The notes: generated by a model not told the origin, from the letters alone. A DNA stretch of 64,000 nt from an uncultured cyanobacterium (GCA_903848645.1 CAINGU010000073.1:26265-90264), one strand, 5' to 3'. Shown: positions 43,711 through 53,294, numbered from the stretch's first letter. Program-made: numbers and translations.

Positions 43711-45987
43711 TCATTCATCTTCTATCCAAGGTGCGGTGACATCATCATGATTATCATCTTCCAAAGAGTCTATTGCTGTTCCCCTATTTCTATGTTCAGA
43801 CATAGGAATTTTATTCAAAGCTTCTAGCACCTCCAGTGCAGAATTATATCTGTGTTTATGATCATCTATGACCATTTTATTGATAATTTCTGCTAAAGTT
43901 CCACTGACTGTGGCATGATCTAACCAGATTACTTCACCATTGCTATCATGTTTTAATTCATGGGGAGAAATACCAGTTAAAGCTTTAATTCCTACCATAC
44001 CAATGGCGTAAATATCGCTATTATATTGAGGACGACCAAAACATTGTTCACTGGGTGCATAACCTTTAGTCCCAATACCGATTGTAAAAGCAGTTGACTC
44101 AAAACCCTCTGTAATTTGTGTGCTGACTTCTTTAACAGCACCAAAATCTATTAATACCAATTTCCAATCTGATTGACGACGAATGATATTATTTGGTTTA
44201 ATATCTCGGTGAATTACACCATTTTCATGGACAAATCTGACTATTTGTAAAAGGTCGTTTAATATTTCAATGACTAAACTTTCTTGAAGAATTTTACCTG
44301 AAACTAATTCTTTACTGAGGGGATGACCAAGAATATACTCTTGGATTAAATAAAATTCTTCATCTTCTTCAAAATAAGCTAAAAGTTGGGGAATTTGATT
44401 GTGTGTTCCCAATTTTTCCAGGGTTTTTGCTTCTGAACTAAATAACCTTCTGGCCAGGACTAAACTTTCTGCTTTAGTTGTGACTGGTTTGAGTTGTTTA
44501 ACAACACATTGAGGATGATCAGGACGGTGGATATCTTCAGCAATATAGGTTTCACTAAATCCCCCAGCACCAAGAACTTTAATAATTTGATAGCGGCCGC
44601 TGAGTATTTTACCTTTGATTTCTGAGTCTCTTTTCTCAATCATATCTTGCAAGTCAGTTTGTTGATTGAGAATTTCCTGAACAACTGGAGAAGATTGATA
44701 TTTTTGGAAAATTGTGACTAATTGTTGTTTGTTAATTTTTTCTTTAATTACTTCTGAAACTAAGTAGCAAATTCCATTTAAAATAATGGTCATGATGGGG
44801 ATTGTGGTAGGAAACATTAATTGACCATAAATAAAGCTATTATAACTAATTACTCCCCAAACTATAGCCACAGCTATACTTAGCAAAAATCTATTAATCC
44901 CATTTTTATTTCTAGTAACTAGCAAACCTGTCCCACTGACCAAAATCATTACAAATAAACCATTTAATAGGGGATTATTAATGGCTGGGGCAATGGTTTT
45001 ATTCATCATTAAACTAGCGATCGCATTTGCATGAATCTCCACCCCAGACATTCTTTGATTTGGGGATATAGCCACCGGATGAATATCATGAATTAACTGG
45101 GCTGTAGCCCCAATAATCACAATTTTATTTTGGAAAAATTTACCCTGTTGTAAATAATTATTCCAGTTTTCTGGGTCAAGGACAGAGCAAAAAGAAATTG
45201 TCTCAAATGTCCCCTCATTCCCCCAAAAATAAATGATATCGCCCTTTGGTTGTGGATATTTCACCTGTGCAGATGCTAAAATTGCTTCTTCAAAGGAGGG
45301 AACTTTTGTATTAATCAGATCACCTACAGCCAAAGACTTGGTAAATTCACTAGCCAAGCGATGAATTTTACCATCTACCTCTAAGGGGAAATTTACCGTA
45401 CCAATGGACACTGACGCAGTGCGAAATATTTCCTGGGGTTGGGTTAGTTGTGTAAATGTTCCTTGATGTGTATCGAAATTTTCGTAAAGTGCTGCTAAGG
45501 TAACTTTATTGCCATATTGTTGTAATACTTTCTGCAATTGGCGATCATCCCCTGCACCGTAACTGCTTGGTTTATCAAAGACTATATCTAAGGCTACTGA
45601 CTTCGCACCAGCTTTCATCAACTTAGTAATGACATGAGCATAAGCTTCACGCTTATAAGGGAAAGATTTCAGCGGTTCTAAGTAGGCATACTGTTGCGGA
45701 TCTGATTTATAGTACTGTTCAGGAGTAGAAATAGACTGATCATCAATTGCTAAAATGATAATATCTTGTGGCGGTGCGATTGCTCCCCGCAGTTGAAACC
45801 AAGTTGTTACCACTTGATTTTCCATCCATTGCACTCCATTAGCCCCATAAATACTCAGTAATGCTGCTATGAAGGCAAAAGTAACAGTTAGTAAATGACT
45901 CAAGCCTATCACTCTCTGAGACTGCTTTCCTGATTTGCCAACAGAAGCTGATTTTTTAGTTAAGCTAGATATAGGCTCTTGTGCCAT
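43711..45987 (-). CDS. CHASE2-domain serine/threonine protein kinase
   Basis: This is a 758-residue membrane kinase. An N-terminal helix (about 30-50) precedes a periplasmic CHASE2 sensor (about 55-330, with ILAIDDQSIS and AKSVALDIVFDKPS). Three transmembrane helices follow (about 340-412). The cytoplasmic kinase (about 465-730) carries the glycine loop LGAGGFSETY, the catalytic Lys in VVKQL (497), HRDIKPNN (593-600) and DFGAVKE (614-620). The kinase is complete, so it should sense an extracytoplasmic signal and phosphorylate unknown targets. A 734-base gene-free region lies upstream. Confidence 0.9.
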   Translation of the reverse strand: MAQEPISSLTKKSASVGKSGKQSQRVIGLSHLLTVTFAFIAALLSIYGANGVQWMENQVVTTWFQLRGAIAPPQDIIILAIDDQSISTPEQYYKSDPQQYAYLEPLKSFPYKREAYAHVITKLMKAGAKSVALDIVFDKPSSYGAGDDRQLQKVLQQYGNKVTLAALYENFDTHQGTFTQLTQPQEIFRTASVSIGTVNFPLEVDGKIHRLASEFTKSLAVGDLINTKVPSFEEAILASAQVKYPQPKGDIIYFWGNEGTFETISFCSVLDPENWNNYLQQGKFFQNKIVIIGATAQLIHDIHPVAISPNQRMSGVEIHANAIASLMMNKTIAPAINNPLLNGLFVMILVSGTGLLVTRNKNGINRFLLSIAVAIVWGVISYNSFIYGQLMFPTTIPIMTIILNGICYLVSEVIKEKINKQQLVTIFQKYQSSPVVQEILNQQTDLQDMIEKRDSEIKGKILSGRYQIIKVLGAGGFSETYIAEDIHRPDHPQCVVKQLKPVTTKAESLVLARRLFSSEAKTLEKLGTHNQIPQLLAYFEEDEEFYLIQEYILGHPLSKELVSGKILQESLVIEILNDLLQIVRFVHENGVIHRDIKPNNIIRRQSDWKLVLIDFGAVKEVSTQITEGFESTAFTIGIGTKGYAPSEQCFGRPQYNSDIYAIGMVGIKALTGISPHELKHDSNGEVIWLDHATVSGTLAEIINKMVIDDHKHRYNSALEVLEALNKIPMSEHRNRGTAIDSLEDDNHDDVTAPWIEDE

Positions 45988-46721
45988 ATTATGTTACTGA
46001 TTAGTTTAAGTACAATACTTTTATTGATTCAGAAACCTGTTCAACTGCTAAAAACTTCAAATTTAAGACTTAAATGAGTATCTTCTGCCCTTGTCTAGTA
46101 TCTTCTAGTTTTCATCCAACTTATATCAGTATATTTGCCGTACAAAAACTCTATACAGATACATCTCCACCTTTATCTAACTAAACCTGCCTCTGTAATA
46201 GCAGATAAGATTAGTTGTAATAAAAATTTATATTCGGAGTCATCAACTTATTCAAACTGATGTCATAGAGTATTCCTCAAATTTTAGGTGTTCATTTAGG
46301 ATATCCTAGATGCGTATCCTCCATAGTCTTCTCTGGTGAAGTATTGATAATTTTGTCAATTCATCCCTAGAGTTGATCAAACAATCTATTGATGGATATC
46401 AACCTATTCTCTCCCCAAAATCCTATACCATACCTGTTTAGGAGTAAAATTACAGATTATTTGGTTTAGAATGCTATTACTAGGTCAGTTTTATTGGTAA
46501 ATTTTGATCAGAGAACATCTTTATAACTACCGGAGGTGAAACAAGTTAAATAATTCGGATCTCAACTCGGATATTTTGGTCAATTTCTGGCTTTAAAAGA
46601 GGTAAGATAATAGCTATACATAATTATGTACCTTAAAGATATTAGCGAAATTACCACTTGATAATTGCTATAATCTATTCTTCCCTCTAACATTCTTATC
46701 TATTATTAGGTGTAAATTTTT
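45988..46721. other. Gene-free region between divergent kinase and LabA-type genes
   Basis: No reading frame of note, no tRNA-like fold and no strong repeats are seen in these 734 bases. AGGATATCCTAGATGCGTATCCT (quoted in parts: AGGATATCC then GGATACGC inverse) gives a weak palindrome around 46297-46321. The only element I would place is an extended -10 hexamer at 46669-46674. The size leaves room for an undetected small RNA or long 5' leaders. Confidence 0.4.
46665..46674 (+). promoter_or_regulatory. Candidate extended -10 promoter of the NYN-domain gene
   Basis: TTGCTATAAT ends in a perfect TATAAT hexamer (46669-46674) preceded by the TG of an extended -10 element, 47 bases upstream of the ATG. 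No -35 hexamer is well placed, which is acceptable for an extended -10 promoter. This is a by-eye prediction. Confidence 0.45.
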
Positions 46722-47243
46722 ATGGGTTCTCCAATGAATCGTCTGTCTATTTTTGTAGACGGAAACAATATGTTCTATGCTCAACAAAAAAATGGTTGGT
46801 TTTTCGACCCTCGACGCGTTTTAGAATACTTCAAATACGAACAGTCAGATACTACATTAATCAATGCTTTCTGGTACACTGGATTAAAAGACCCACAAGA
46901 CCAAAGGGGCTTCCGAGATGCCCTGATCAGTTTGGGATATACAGTTCGCACGAAAATCCTCAAAGAGTATTATGATGATGCTTCTGGTCGTTACTCCCAA
47001 AAAGCGAATTTAGATATTGAAATTGTCGTTGATATGTTTAATACAGTAGATCAATATGACAGAGTTGTATTATTCAGCGGAGATGGTGATTTTGAAAGAG
47101 CTATAGAACTTTTACGCTCAAAAAATACGCATATTACAGTAGTATCAACAGAAGGAATGATCGCCAGAGAACTACGTAATGCTACTGATAGATATATAGA
47201 TTTGAACGATATTAGAGATAGAATAGAAAAAACTGACGGTTAA
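46722..47243 (+). CDS. NYN/LabA-like (DUF88) PIN-fold protein
   Basis: The 173-residue protein has the NYN fold with acidic active-site residues: FVDGNNMFYAQQ (about 8-19), KANLDIEIVVDMFN, VLFSGDGDFERAIELL and MIARELRNATDRY. These match the LabA/DUF88 group of putative Mg-dependent RNases. In cyanobacteria, LabA itself takes part in circadian gene-expression feedback; whether this is the orthologue or a paralogue cannot be told from the sequence. Two ATGs (46722 and 46734) are possible starts; the second begins MNRLSIFVDGNN as in most family members. Confidence 0.85.
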   Translation: MGSPMNRLSIFVDGNNMFYAQQKNGWFFDPRRVLEYFKYEQSDTTLINAFWYTGLKDPQDQRGFRDALISLGYTVRTKILKEYYDDASGRYSQKANLDIEIVVDMFNTVDQYDRVVLFSGDGDFERAIELLRSKNTHITVVSTEGMIARELRNATDRYIDLNDIRDRIEKTDG

Positions 47244-47444
47244 TAACCTTAGTATTTATTTACAAATCTCAAAGTTAAAAACTCTCATTTCACAGTTCAA
47301 GTTATTTTATCAAGAAAGAATTTAGGAATTAGAAGTCACCGAATCAGAATAAATTCTCTAGACTAACAAATCACATTTGATTCATTCTAATTCCATTATT
47401 TTCTTTTATTCAGCCCACTTTCAAAACTAACCGAGGTTAAGCTA

Positions 47445-49037
47445 ATGAGCAAACAAGCCGATGGAATTATCATCTTTGACACCACATTGCGTGATGGAGA
47501 ACAGTGTCCAGGAGCAACTCTCAACATAGATGAAAAGCTGATTATTGCCAAGCAATTAGCACGTTTAGGAGTAGATATTATTGAGGCTGGATTTGCTTTT
47601 GCTAGTCCTGGAGATTTTGAAGCAGTTAGCAAAATTGCCCAAACAGTGGGAACAGAAAATGGTCCTGTGATTTGTAGTTTGGCCAGAGCTAGACATGATG
47701 ATATTAAAGCCGCAGCCGCAGCCATCAAACCTGCTGCTAAAGGACGAATTCATACTTTTATTGCTACCTCTGATATTCACCTGCAATATAAGTTAAAAAA
47801 GACTAGACCAGAAGTAGTTGCCATTGCTGAAGAAATGGTAGCTTATGCCAAAACCTTCACCGATGATGTCGAATTTTCTCCGGAAGATGCGGGACGATCT
47901 GATCCAGAATTTTTGTATGAAGTTTTGGAAAGAGCGATCGCTGCTGGAGCAACAACTGTTAATATTCCTGATACTGTAGGTTACACTACTCCCAGCGAAT
48001 TTGGGGCAATCATTAAAGGCATTATTGAAAATGTCCCCAACATTGACAAAGCTATTATTTCCGTTCACGGCCATAATGATTTGGGTTTAGCAGTTGCTAA
48101 CTTTTTGGAAGCTGTGAAAAACGGCGCTCGTCAACTAGAATGTACCATCAATGGCATTGGAGAAAGAGCCGGAAACGCAGCTTTAGAAGAATTAGTCATG
48201 GCCTTGCACGTCCGCAGACAATATTTTAATCCCTTCTTGGGACGGGCTGAAAATTCCGAAGCACAACTCACAAATATTGACACCAAACAAATTTATAAAA
48301 CCTCCCGTTTGGTTTCTAGTTTAACCGGAATGTTGGTGCAACCAAATAAAGCTATTGTTGGTGCAAATGCCTTTGCTCATGAATCTGGAATTCACCAAGA
48401 TGGGGTATTGAAAAACAAACTCACCTATGAGATTATGGATGCCCAATTGATTGGTTTATCCGATAATCAAATAGTATTGGGTAAACATTCTGGTAGAAAT
48501 GCTTTTCGGACCCGTTTGAAAGAATTGGGCTTTGAACTATCAGAAACTGAATTGAATAAAGCCTTCGTCAAATTCAAAGACGTAGCCGATAAAAAGAAAG
48601 AAATCTCTGATTGGGATTTGGAAGCGATTGTCAATGATGAAATCCAACAAGCACCAGAGTTATTTAAAGTCGAGTTAGTACAGGTTTCTTGTGGTAGTAA
48701 CACCACACCCACCGCTACCGTAACTCTTCGCACTCCCAACGGAGAAGAATTAACTGATGCAGCCATTGGTACAGGTCCAGTAGATGCAGTGTACAAAGCC
48801 ATCAATCGGGTAGTGAATGTACCGAATGAATTGATTGAGTTTTCTGTGCAATCAGTCACGGGGGGGATTGATGCTTTAGGAGAGGTGACAATTCGCTTAC
48901 GCCATGAATCCCGTGTATTTTCAGGTCATGCAGCTAATACCGATATTATTGTGGCATCGGCACAGGCTTACGTAAATGCACTGAATAGACTGTTTTCATC
49001 TTTACAGAAGGAAGCGAAGGCAGAAGTCACAGCCTAG
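47445..49037 (+). CDS. leuA: 2-isopropylmalate synthase
   Basis: This 530-residue enzyme performs the first committed step of leucine synthesis, condensing acetyl-CoA with 2-oxoisovalerate. The signature [16 protein letters not shown] (about 12-27), the metal-binding [16 protein letters not shown] and the [15 protein letters not shown] segment are intact. A C-terminal allosteric domain is present (about 390-520, ending [20 protein letters not shown]), so leucine feedback inhibition is expected. The length is typical. No leader peptide was seen upstream. Confidence 0.96.
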   Translation: MSKQADGIIIFDTTLRDGEQCPGATLNIDEKLIIAKQLARLGVDIIEAGFAFASPGDFEAVSKIAQTVGTENGPVICSLARARHDDIKAAAAAIKPAAKGRIHTFIATSDIHLQYKLKKTRPEVVAIAEEMVAYAKTFTDDVEFSPEDAGRSDPEFLYEVLERAIAAGATTVNIPDTVGYTTPSEFGAIIKGIIENVPNIDKAIISVHGHNDLGLAVANFLEAVKNGARQLECTINGIGERAGNAALEELVMALHVRRQYFNPFLGRAENSEAQLTNIDTKQIYKTSRLVSSLTGMLVQPNKAIVGANAFAHESGIHQDGVLKNKLTYEIMDAQLIGLSDNQIVLGKHSGRNAFRTRLKELGFELSETELNKAFVKFKDVADKKKEISDWDLEAIVNDEIQQAPELFKVELVQVSCGSNTTPTATVTLRTPNGEELTDAAIGTGPVDAVYKAINRVVNVPNELIEFSVQSVTGGIDALGEVTIRLRHESRVFSGHAANTDIIVASAQAYVNALNRLFSSLQKEAKAEVTA

Positions 49038-49092
49038 TATTACATTGGGTTAGTTTTGAAGCAGGATTCAGAATAAATTAGTGAGGGAAGCA

Positions 49093-49115
49093 CCAGCAAA
49101 TCTATGATTTGCTGG
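49093..49115 (+). terminator. Hairpin downstream of leuA
   Basis: CCAGCAAATC (49093-49102), loop TAT, then the exact complement GATTTGCTGG (49106-49115), about 55 bases after the leuA stop. The following bases (ATGTCTTAAACC) contain no T-run, so termination efficiency is doubtful. Confidence 0.45.
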
Positions 49116-49275
49116 ATGTCTTAAACCCAATTATACAGATGCCAGTTGTGCTGAGGATTTTTGTGATGTGGGGATTTTTTAGATAATCTTATTATGTCAG
49201 TGAATGATTGTTGGGTAATTCTATTTAAACTCTCACATTTTCAAACCAAAATCCTGTACATTCTTCAACCTTCAA

Positions 49276-49788
49276 TTATGGTAATATCTCTAAAATAGTC
49301 GCCATTGGTAAATAAAGTTTTAGGGGTTGACTAGAAAAGGCAATAAACTGATGATATTCGTAAAATGCCTTAGCTTGATCATTTTTAGCATCTACTACAA
49401 CCGCCATAGAAGCTACTTCATTATTTTTACTTCGCTGTAAAGCATCAAATAGCAGAAAAGTACCTAATCCCTGATTTTGATAATTTTGATCAATTGCTAA
49501 TCTTCCTAATAATGTGGCTGGAAGTAAGGGATATTTAGGCAATTTTCGGATGAGAAAATCAGGTAAATCAGTTAAGTGAATAGCAGTTGCAGCCAATGTA
49601 TAATAACCAGCAATACACTGTTTTTCCAAATCATGTAAAACAAATACTGCTGTCAAAAATCGGCGCACATCTTGTTTAGCTTGCTTTTTTAAATAATAGT
49701 CAAGTGCTTCTATCCCACAGTGAAAATCATCTCGGTTGTGTTGAGAGGAAATAGGTTCAATGATGTAATTAAACTTAGGAATAGTCAT
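49276..49788 (-). CDS. GNAT-family acetyltransferase toxin (TacT type)
   Basis: This 170-residue GNAT protein contains HNRDDFHCGIEALDYYLKKQ, GYYTLAATAIHLTDLP, LLGRLAIDQNYQNQGLGTFL (the acetyl-CoA-binding R/Q-x-x-G-x-G/A type loop, here QNYQNQGLGTFLL) and AVVVDAKNDQAKAFYEYHQF. This is the layout of TacT-like toxins, which acetylate aminoacyl-tRNA and stop translation. Its start overlaps the end of the DUF1778 antitoxin gene by four bases (ATGA), as in tacAT operons. Confidence 0.88.
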   Translation of the reverse strand: MTIPKFNYIIEPISSQHNRDDFHCGIEALDYYLKKQAKQDVRRFLTAVFVLHDLEKQCIAGYYTLAATAIHLTDLPDFLIRKLPKYPLLPATLLGRLAIDQNYQNQGLGTFLLFDALQRSKNNEVASMAVVVDAKNDQAKAFYEYHQFIAFSSQPLKLYLPMATILEILP

Positions 49789-50081
49789 TCTAATCCTATT
49801 GCTTTTTTATACTCAGCCGCAGCTTTCATCATCCGCTCATTAGGTGCTGGAGGATTCAGAAGTGATTCTACAAAGGATTGAGAATCTTCTAAACTTAATT
49901 TAATCTGATTATGTTCTGAAATTACTTGACGAGCATGAGATTGTGCGCTTCTAATGACAAAATCAGTTAAGGTTGTTCCTTCAATTTCGGCAGCAATTTG
50001 TAATAGTTCTTTTTGTTCAGAAGTTAAGCGTGCTTCTAAGCGTTCTTTTTTAGATAATTGGGATTTTCGAGTATTCAACAT
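49785..50081 (-). CDS. DUF1778-family antitoxin (TacA type)
   Basis: This antitoxin has about 98 residues. An RHH DNA-binding domain (RLEARLTSEQKELLQIAAEI and EGTTLTDFVIRSAQSHA) is followed by a toxin-neutralising tail (LSLEDSQSFVESLLNPPAPN), the standard TacA/DUF1778 form. I start at the ATG at 50081 (MLNTRK); an upstream in-frame ATG-like start at 50099 lacks a ribosome site. It should repress its own operon together with TacT. Confidence 0.88.
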   Translation of the reverse strand: MLNTRKSQLSKKERLEARLTSEQKELLQIAAEIEGTTLTDFVIRSAQSHARQVISEHNQIKLSLEDSQSFVESLLNPPAPNERMMKAAAEYKKAIGLE

Positions 50082-50156
50082 GAATTTTATTGATCTCAAT
50101 TTCTTTTTATTGTACGTCTAATTTCCGTACTTTTGTATTTTTTTGATAAATCACTT

Positions 50157-50510
50157 TTAATGGGATGTTTTCTCATCTTTTCGCGCTGCTAACGCACCAT
50201 AAAAACTATCTATTCTGCAAATTGCAAATAAAGATTCTAAATCTTGACGACCATTCACAACTCTAAGAATTTCCACATTATTATCAACAACTTGATAAAA
50301 AATGATGTAACCATTTAAAGGAAGTCCACGCATTCCCTGTCTTATGTATTCGTAACTGCGTCCCATTTGAGGAAATAGCAGTAATTTTTCACACTTTTTT
50401 GTGAAATCTTGAAAGAGGATTTCTCCCGCTTCAATATTTCTGTTTACAAAATAATCAGAAATGCTATCTAAATCTCGAATTGCTAGAGGTGAAATCAAAC
50501 ATTGATTCAT
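50157..50510 (-). CDS. ParE/RelE-superfamily toxin
   Basis: The 117-residue toxin has the typical ParE blocks: ISPLAIRDLDSISDYFVNRN, FPQMGRSYEYIRQGMRGLPL and GYIIFYQVVDNNVEILRVVNGRQDLESLF. ParE toxins poison DNA gyrase or cleave mRNA at the ribosome, depending on subgroup. The ATG overlaps the stop of the antitoxin gene by four bases. The C-terminal AARKDEKTSH extends slightly beyond the usual end. Confidence 0.9.
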   Translation of the reverse strand: MNQCLISPLAIRDLDSISDYFVNRNIEAGEILFQDFTKKCEKLLLFPQMGRSYEYIRQGMRGLPLNGYIIFYQVVDNNVEILRVVNGRQDLESLFAICRIDSFYGALAARKDEKTSH

Positions 50511-50773
50511 TTTTTCTCCTCTCGCGCATGACGAAATTTTGCCTGTATCTGTTCAACAACTGTTTCTAAAGGAACTCCTTCCCCTCGTTCTAATTCTGCT
50601 GCGGCTTCATTAACTTTAATTCTCACATCTTCTACCCAGTCTTCATATTCTCGTTGTTTTTCTTGTAAAAGTTGTAGAGCTTGATTAATAACGGCTTCAG
50701 CATTAGGAAATCTCCCTTGAGCTAACTGGTTTTGAATAAACTGTTCTTGTTCTGGTTTTAGGGTAATATTCAT
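50507..50773 (-). CDS. ParD-family (CC2985-type) antitoxin
   Basis: This 88-residue RHH antitoxin reads MNITLKPEQEQFIQNQLAQG, then RFPNAEAVINQALQLLQEKQ, with an acidic-to-basic helical tail that wraps the ParE toxin. The gene precedes and overlaps the toxin by four bases. It lies directly upstream of the TacAT module on the same strand, giving two toxin systems side by side. Confidence 0.9.
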   Translation of the reverse strand: MNITLKPEQEQFIQNQLAQGRFPNAEAVINQALQLLQEKQREYEDWVEDVRIKVNEAAAELERGEGVPLETVVEQIQAKFRHAREEKK

Positions 50774-50814
50774 TGTCTATTTCCTATAACTGATGATTTT
50801 CATTATAAACGTAA

Positions 50815-51046
50815 TTGTCTGAATCAGGATTTCCAGGATTTGAGGATTTTCAGGATGTTGTTGGATGATTTTTAGTGGAGAGTTGGTGATTTTTAATTGT
50901 CTGAATCAGGATGTCCAGGATTTGATGATTTTCAGGATGTTATTGAATTATTTTTGGTGGAGAGTTGGTGATTTTTATTTGTCTGAATCAGGATATCCAG
51001 GATTTGAGGATTTTCAGGATGTTATTGGATGATTTTTGGTGGTTAT
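50815..51046. repeat. 82-bp tandem repeat, about 2.8 units
   Basis: Units begin at 50815, 50897 and 50979, an exact 82-base period. Each starts TTGTCTGAATCAGGAT, continues with a CCAGGATTTGAGGATTTTCAGGATG-like core and ends in a GGTGGAGAGTTGGTGATTTTT-like spacer; only a few bases differ between units. It follows the start of the parD gene (upstream side). Confidence 0.9.
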
Positions 51047-51360
51047 TTGAAGGTTTAACTCTCATGTTTTCAATTTTAAAATTGATGATTACATATTCAA
51101 TAAATATTCTTTAATAACTTAGAAATTTAAAAGTTCATATTGTAAATCAAACATTTCAAAATAATATCCTGTAAATCCTTTAATCCTGGTTATCCTGATT
51201 CAGACAATTGAGAAATTCAAATCTCCGACAACTTTTAACAATCTTTTCATTTATCACATTAATTATCGCAGAATTCGGGGATCTTTAAATCCAAACTAAC
51301 ATCCTGAAAATCCTTTAATCCTGGATATCCTGATTCAGACTTAATAATTTTCTGTAATCT
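51047..51360. repeat. Inverted, dispersed copies of the CAGGAT-type repeat
   Basis: Two copies of the 40-base core in the opposite orientation occur at about 51168-51210 and 51300-51342 (AATCCTGG(T/A)TATCCTGATTCAGAC). Together with the tandem array upstream they could form a very large stem. The remaining sequence is AT-rich and shows no gene. Confidence 0.75.
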
Positions 51361-51801
51361 TTAAATGTTACAACTTACAAGTCTCGACGCGAGAGAAGAC
51401 ATCCAAACTAGATAACCACGGTATACACAGTCGACAACTAAAAAAGTCCCTGGGAGGTGGCCTTCTGGTGCTTTTATATCAAAAGTAATATCGTTGTAGT
51501 ACAACCAGTCTCCCCCCTCTATCCATCCTACCTCCTTCCCGAACTTTTCCCAGATTTCAGAGTTATATTCTACCAAAACCGTATAACCTTGATAAATCCT
51601 TTTTTGAACAGAGAAACCAAACTTTCCATTACTGTATTTTACCCACAATTGGTCAATGGTTCGCAGGTCTGGACAGGGAAAATTATCAATATCTTTAACA
51701 TCTAACCAACCTTCATTTTCACGCTTTGCAACTGCTAACATTACTCGTTCTGTTTCCTCGTCTGCTTGCTTCCATTTCCCTTGTGCGAGTAATTCACGCA
51801 G
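51361..51801 (-). pseudogene. GUN4 domain, cut off from its kinase by an in-frame stop
   Basis: Directly after the kinase stop codon the same frame continues LRELLAQGKWKQADEETERV, then MLAVAKRENEGWLDVKDIDN, and runs to FSLASRLVSCNI-like residues (SSLASRLVSCNI). This is a full GUN4 domain, which binds porphyrins and in the stand-alone protein stimulates Mg-chelatase. The usual domain start D-Y-x-x-L-R-x-L-L spans the stop (GMDYR*LRELL). The only internal ATG is 20 codons in, inside the domain, so separate translation would give a truncated fold. Exactly 20 codons separate stop and that ATG, confirming a single frame. Confidence 0.8.
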
Positions 51802-52782
51802 TTATCTGTAGTCCATTCCACAGGATGATTTTAATTGTACCTCTTGGTTATTTTGTTGAGGAGTAGGGATATTTTGCGGGGCTTTTTGTTGCACCGGAAT
51901 AGGAGGATAATTAACAGGTGGTGGTGTGGGAATATTCATAACAGGTTTCACCACTAAACCCAATATTTCCCGAAACTCCCGCACAGTTTGGGGACGGTTG
52001 ACTGGTTCTAACTCCATGCCTTTGAGAATAGCAGTATTTACCTTATCACTAATTTTCTGATTAAATTTTTGCGGTGGTGATAACTTGACATCTTCCTCAG
52101 CGCGATAATTAGCAGGAATGGGAACTCTATTCGTTAATAAACTATATAATGTCGCAGCTAAAGCATAAACATCTGTATAATAACCAAAATCTCCACGCCG
52201 TTCATATTGTTCTATGGGTGCATAACCTTGGGTTATCATCGCAGTCATGCTTCTGATTTTACCAGGTTGAAATTCCCGCGCTAACCCAAAATCAATTAAT
52301 ACTGCTTCTTTGCTTTCCCGTCGCAACAAAATATTATTGGGTTTCACATCTCGGTGTAAAAGTTTCCGTTCATGAACACATTCTAAAGCTTGTCCGATTT
52401 GGTCAATGTAGCGCAAAGCTTCGGTTTCTGACAAGTAACCATTTTCATCTGTGTAGTTTTCCACATAGGCTGCTAAATCATCACCGTCAATGTGTTCCAT
52501 CACAATAGCCCAAAGTCCATCTTCGGGAAAATTGTCGTAAACTTGGACAATATGGGGATGATAGCATTTTGATAAATCTAAGGCTTCTTTTCTAAACCTC
52601 TTTTGTATTTCCGCAAAGTCGGGTTTTTGTTGTTGTTCCCGGTTGAGGGTTTTAATCACAACTAACCTGTTTTCTTCTGTATCTTCTGCAAGATATGTTT
52701 CACCAAAGCCACCGCCACTGATCGCTCTTTTAATGATATACTGTCCGTTCTGTAGTGGGGTGTTAGGTGTCCAGGATTGCAT
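51802..52782 (-). CDS. Serine/threonine protein kinase (N-terminal part of a kinase-GUN4 gene)
   Basis: This 326-residue PknB-type kinase has the glycine loop ISGGGFGETYLAED (21-34), the catalytic Lys in VVIKTL (44), HRDVKPNNILL (143-153) and DFGLARE (164-170), all intact. The domain ends near 275 and is followed by a Pro/Gln linker (about 283-312) and then GMDYR before TAA at 51802-51804. The reading frame continues through this stop into a GUN4 domain, so the gene is a nonsense-interrupted version of the kinase-linker-GUN4 proteins common in cyanobacteria. The kinase could still be made and active without its sensor. Confidence 0.85.
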   Translation of the reverse strand: MQSWTPNTPLQNGQYIIKRAISGGGFGETYLAEDTEENRLVVIKTLNREQQQKPDFAEIQKRFRKEALDLSKCYHPHIVQVYDNFPEDGLWAIVMEHIDGDDLAAYVENYTDENGYLSETEALRYIDQIGQALECVHERKLLHRDVKPNNILLRRESKEAVLIDFGLAREFQPGKIRSMTAMITQGYAPIEQYERRGDFGYYTDVYALAATLYSLLTNRVPIPANYRAEEDVKLSPPQKFNQKISDKVNTAILKGMELEPVNRPQTVREFREILGLVVKPVMNIPTPPPVNYPPIPVQQKAPQNIPTPQQNNQEVQLKSSCGMDYR

Positions 52783-53294
52783 ATTGTCTGAATCAGGATT
52801 TAAGGATAGGAGAGAAATTAATAATTAGTATAACATCCGCGTTCATCTGCGTTTAATTGTCTGAATCAGGATATCCAGGATTTGAGGATGTACAGGATGA
52901 TCATAATAAGTAAGTAGGCTTTAAAAAATATATATAAACCTAACCCCCCAACCCCCTTCCCTGGTAGGGAAGGGGGAGTCAAAGCCTCTCCCCTAGTAGG
53001 GGAGAGGTTTGGAGAGAGGTTTTATATTTAATTGTGCCAAGCTACTTATCTGGATTTTCAGGATTTTTTGATATGAATGAAAATAATGATGTTAATAGTT
53101 GAAAAGTTTACTATATATGCGCGGACAGATTTCTACTCCTAACATTAGTGTAAACCAAAATTTTCGTCTTGTCAAGTCTTGAAGTAAATTAATTTGTCCT
53201 CACCTGGGAGAGAAAAGAATTTAGAAAGGGCAAATATCGGATATGATTCTGGGATATCCTTAGATAGAAAGGATATTGGCGAAATTAAAGTAGA
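52783..53294. repeat. Intergenic repeats and strong hairpins upstream of the aminotransferase gene
   Basis: Two further copies of the TTGTCTGAATCAGGAT repeat occur at about 52784 and 52857-52902. Two very stable hairpins follow: CCCCCTTCCCT/AGGGAAGGGGG (52952-52976) and CCTCTCCCCTA/TAGGGGAGAGG (52985-53007). The aminotransferase promoter should lie in 53050-53294; I see no clear hexamers. Confidence 0.7.

Noticed and set aside
50815..51046. CRISPR array
   Set aside because: Repeats are 82 bases without unique spacers between short identical repeats, and no cas genes are near; ordinary tandem repeat.
51361..51741. Independent GUN4 gene starting at the internal ATG
   Set aside because: That start would remove the first helices of the GUN4 core, there is no ribosome site, and the upstream frame is continuous with the kinase except for one stop.
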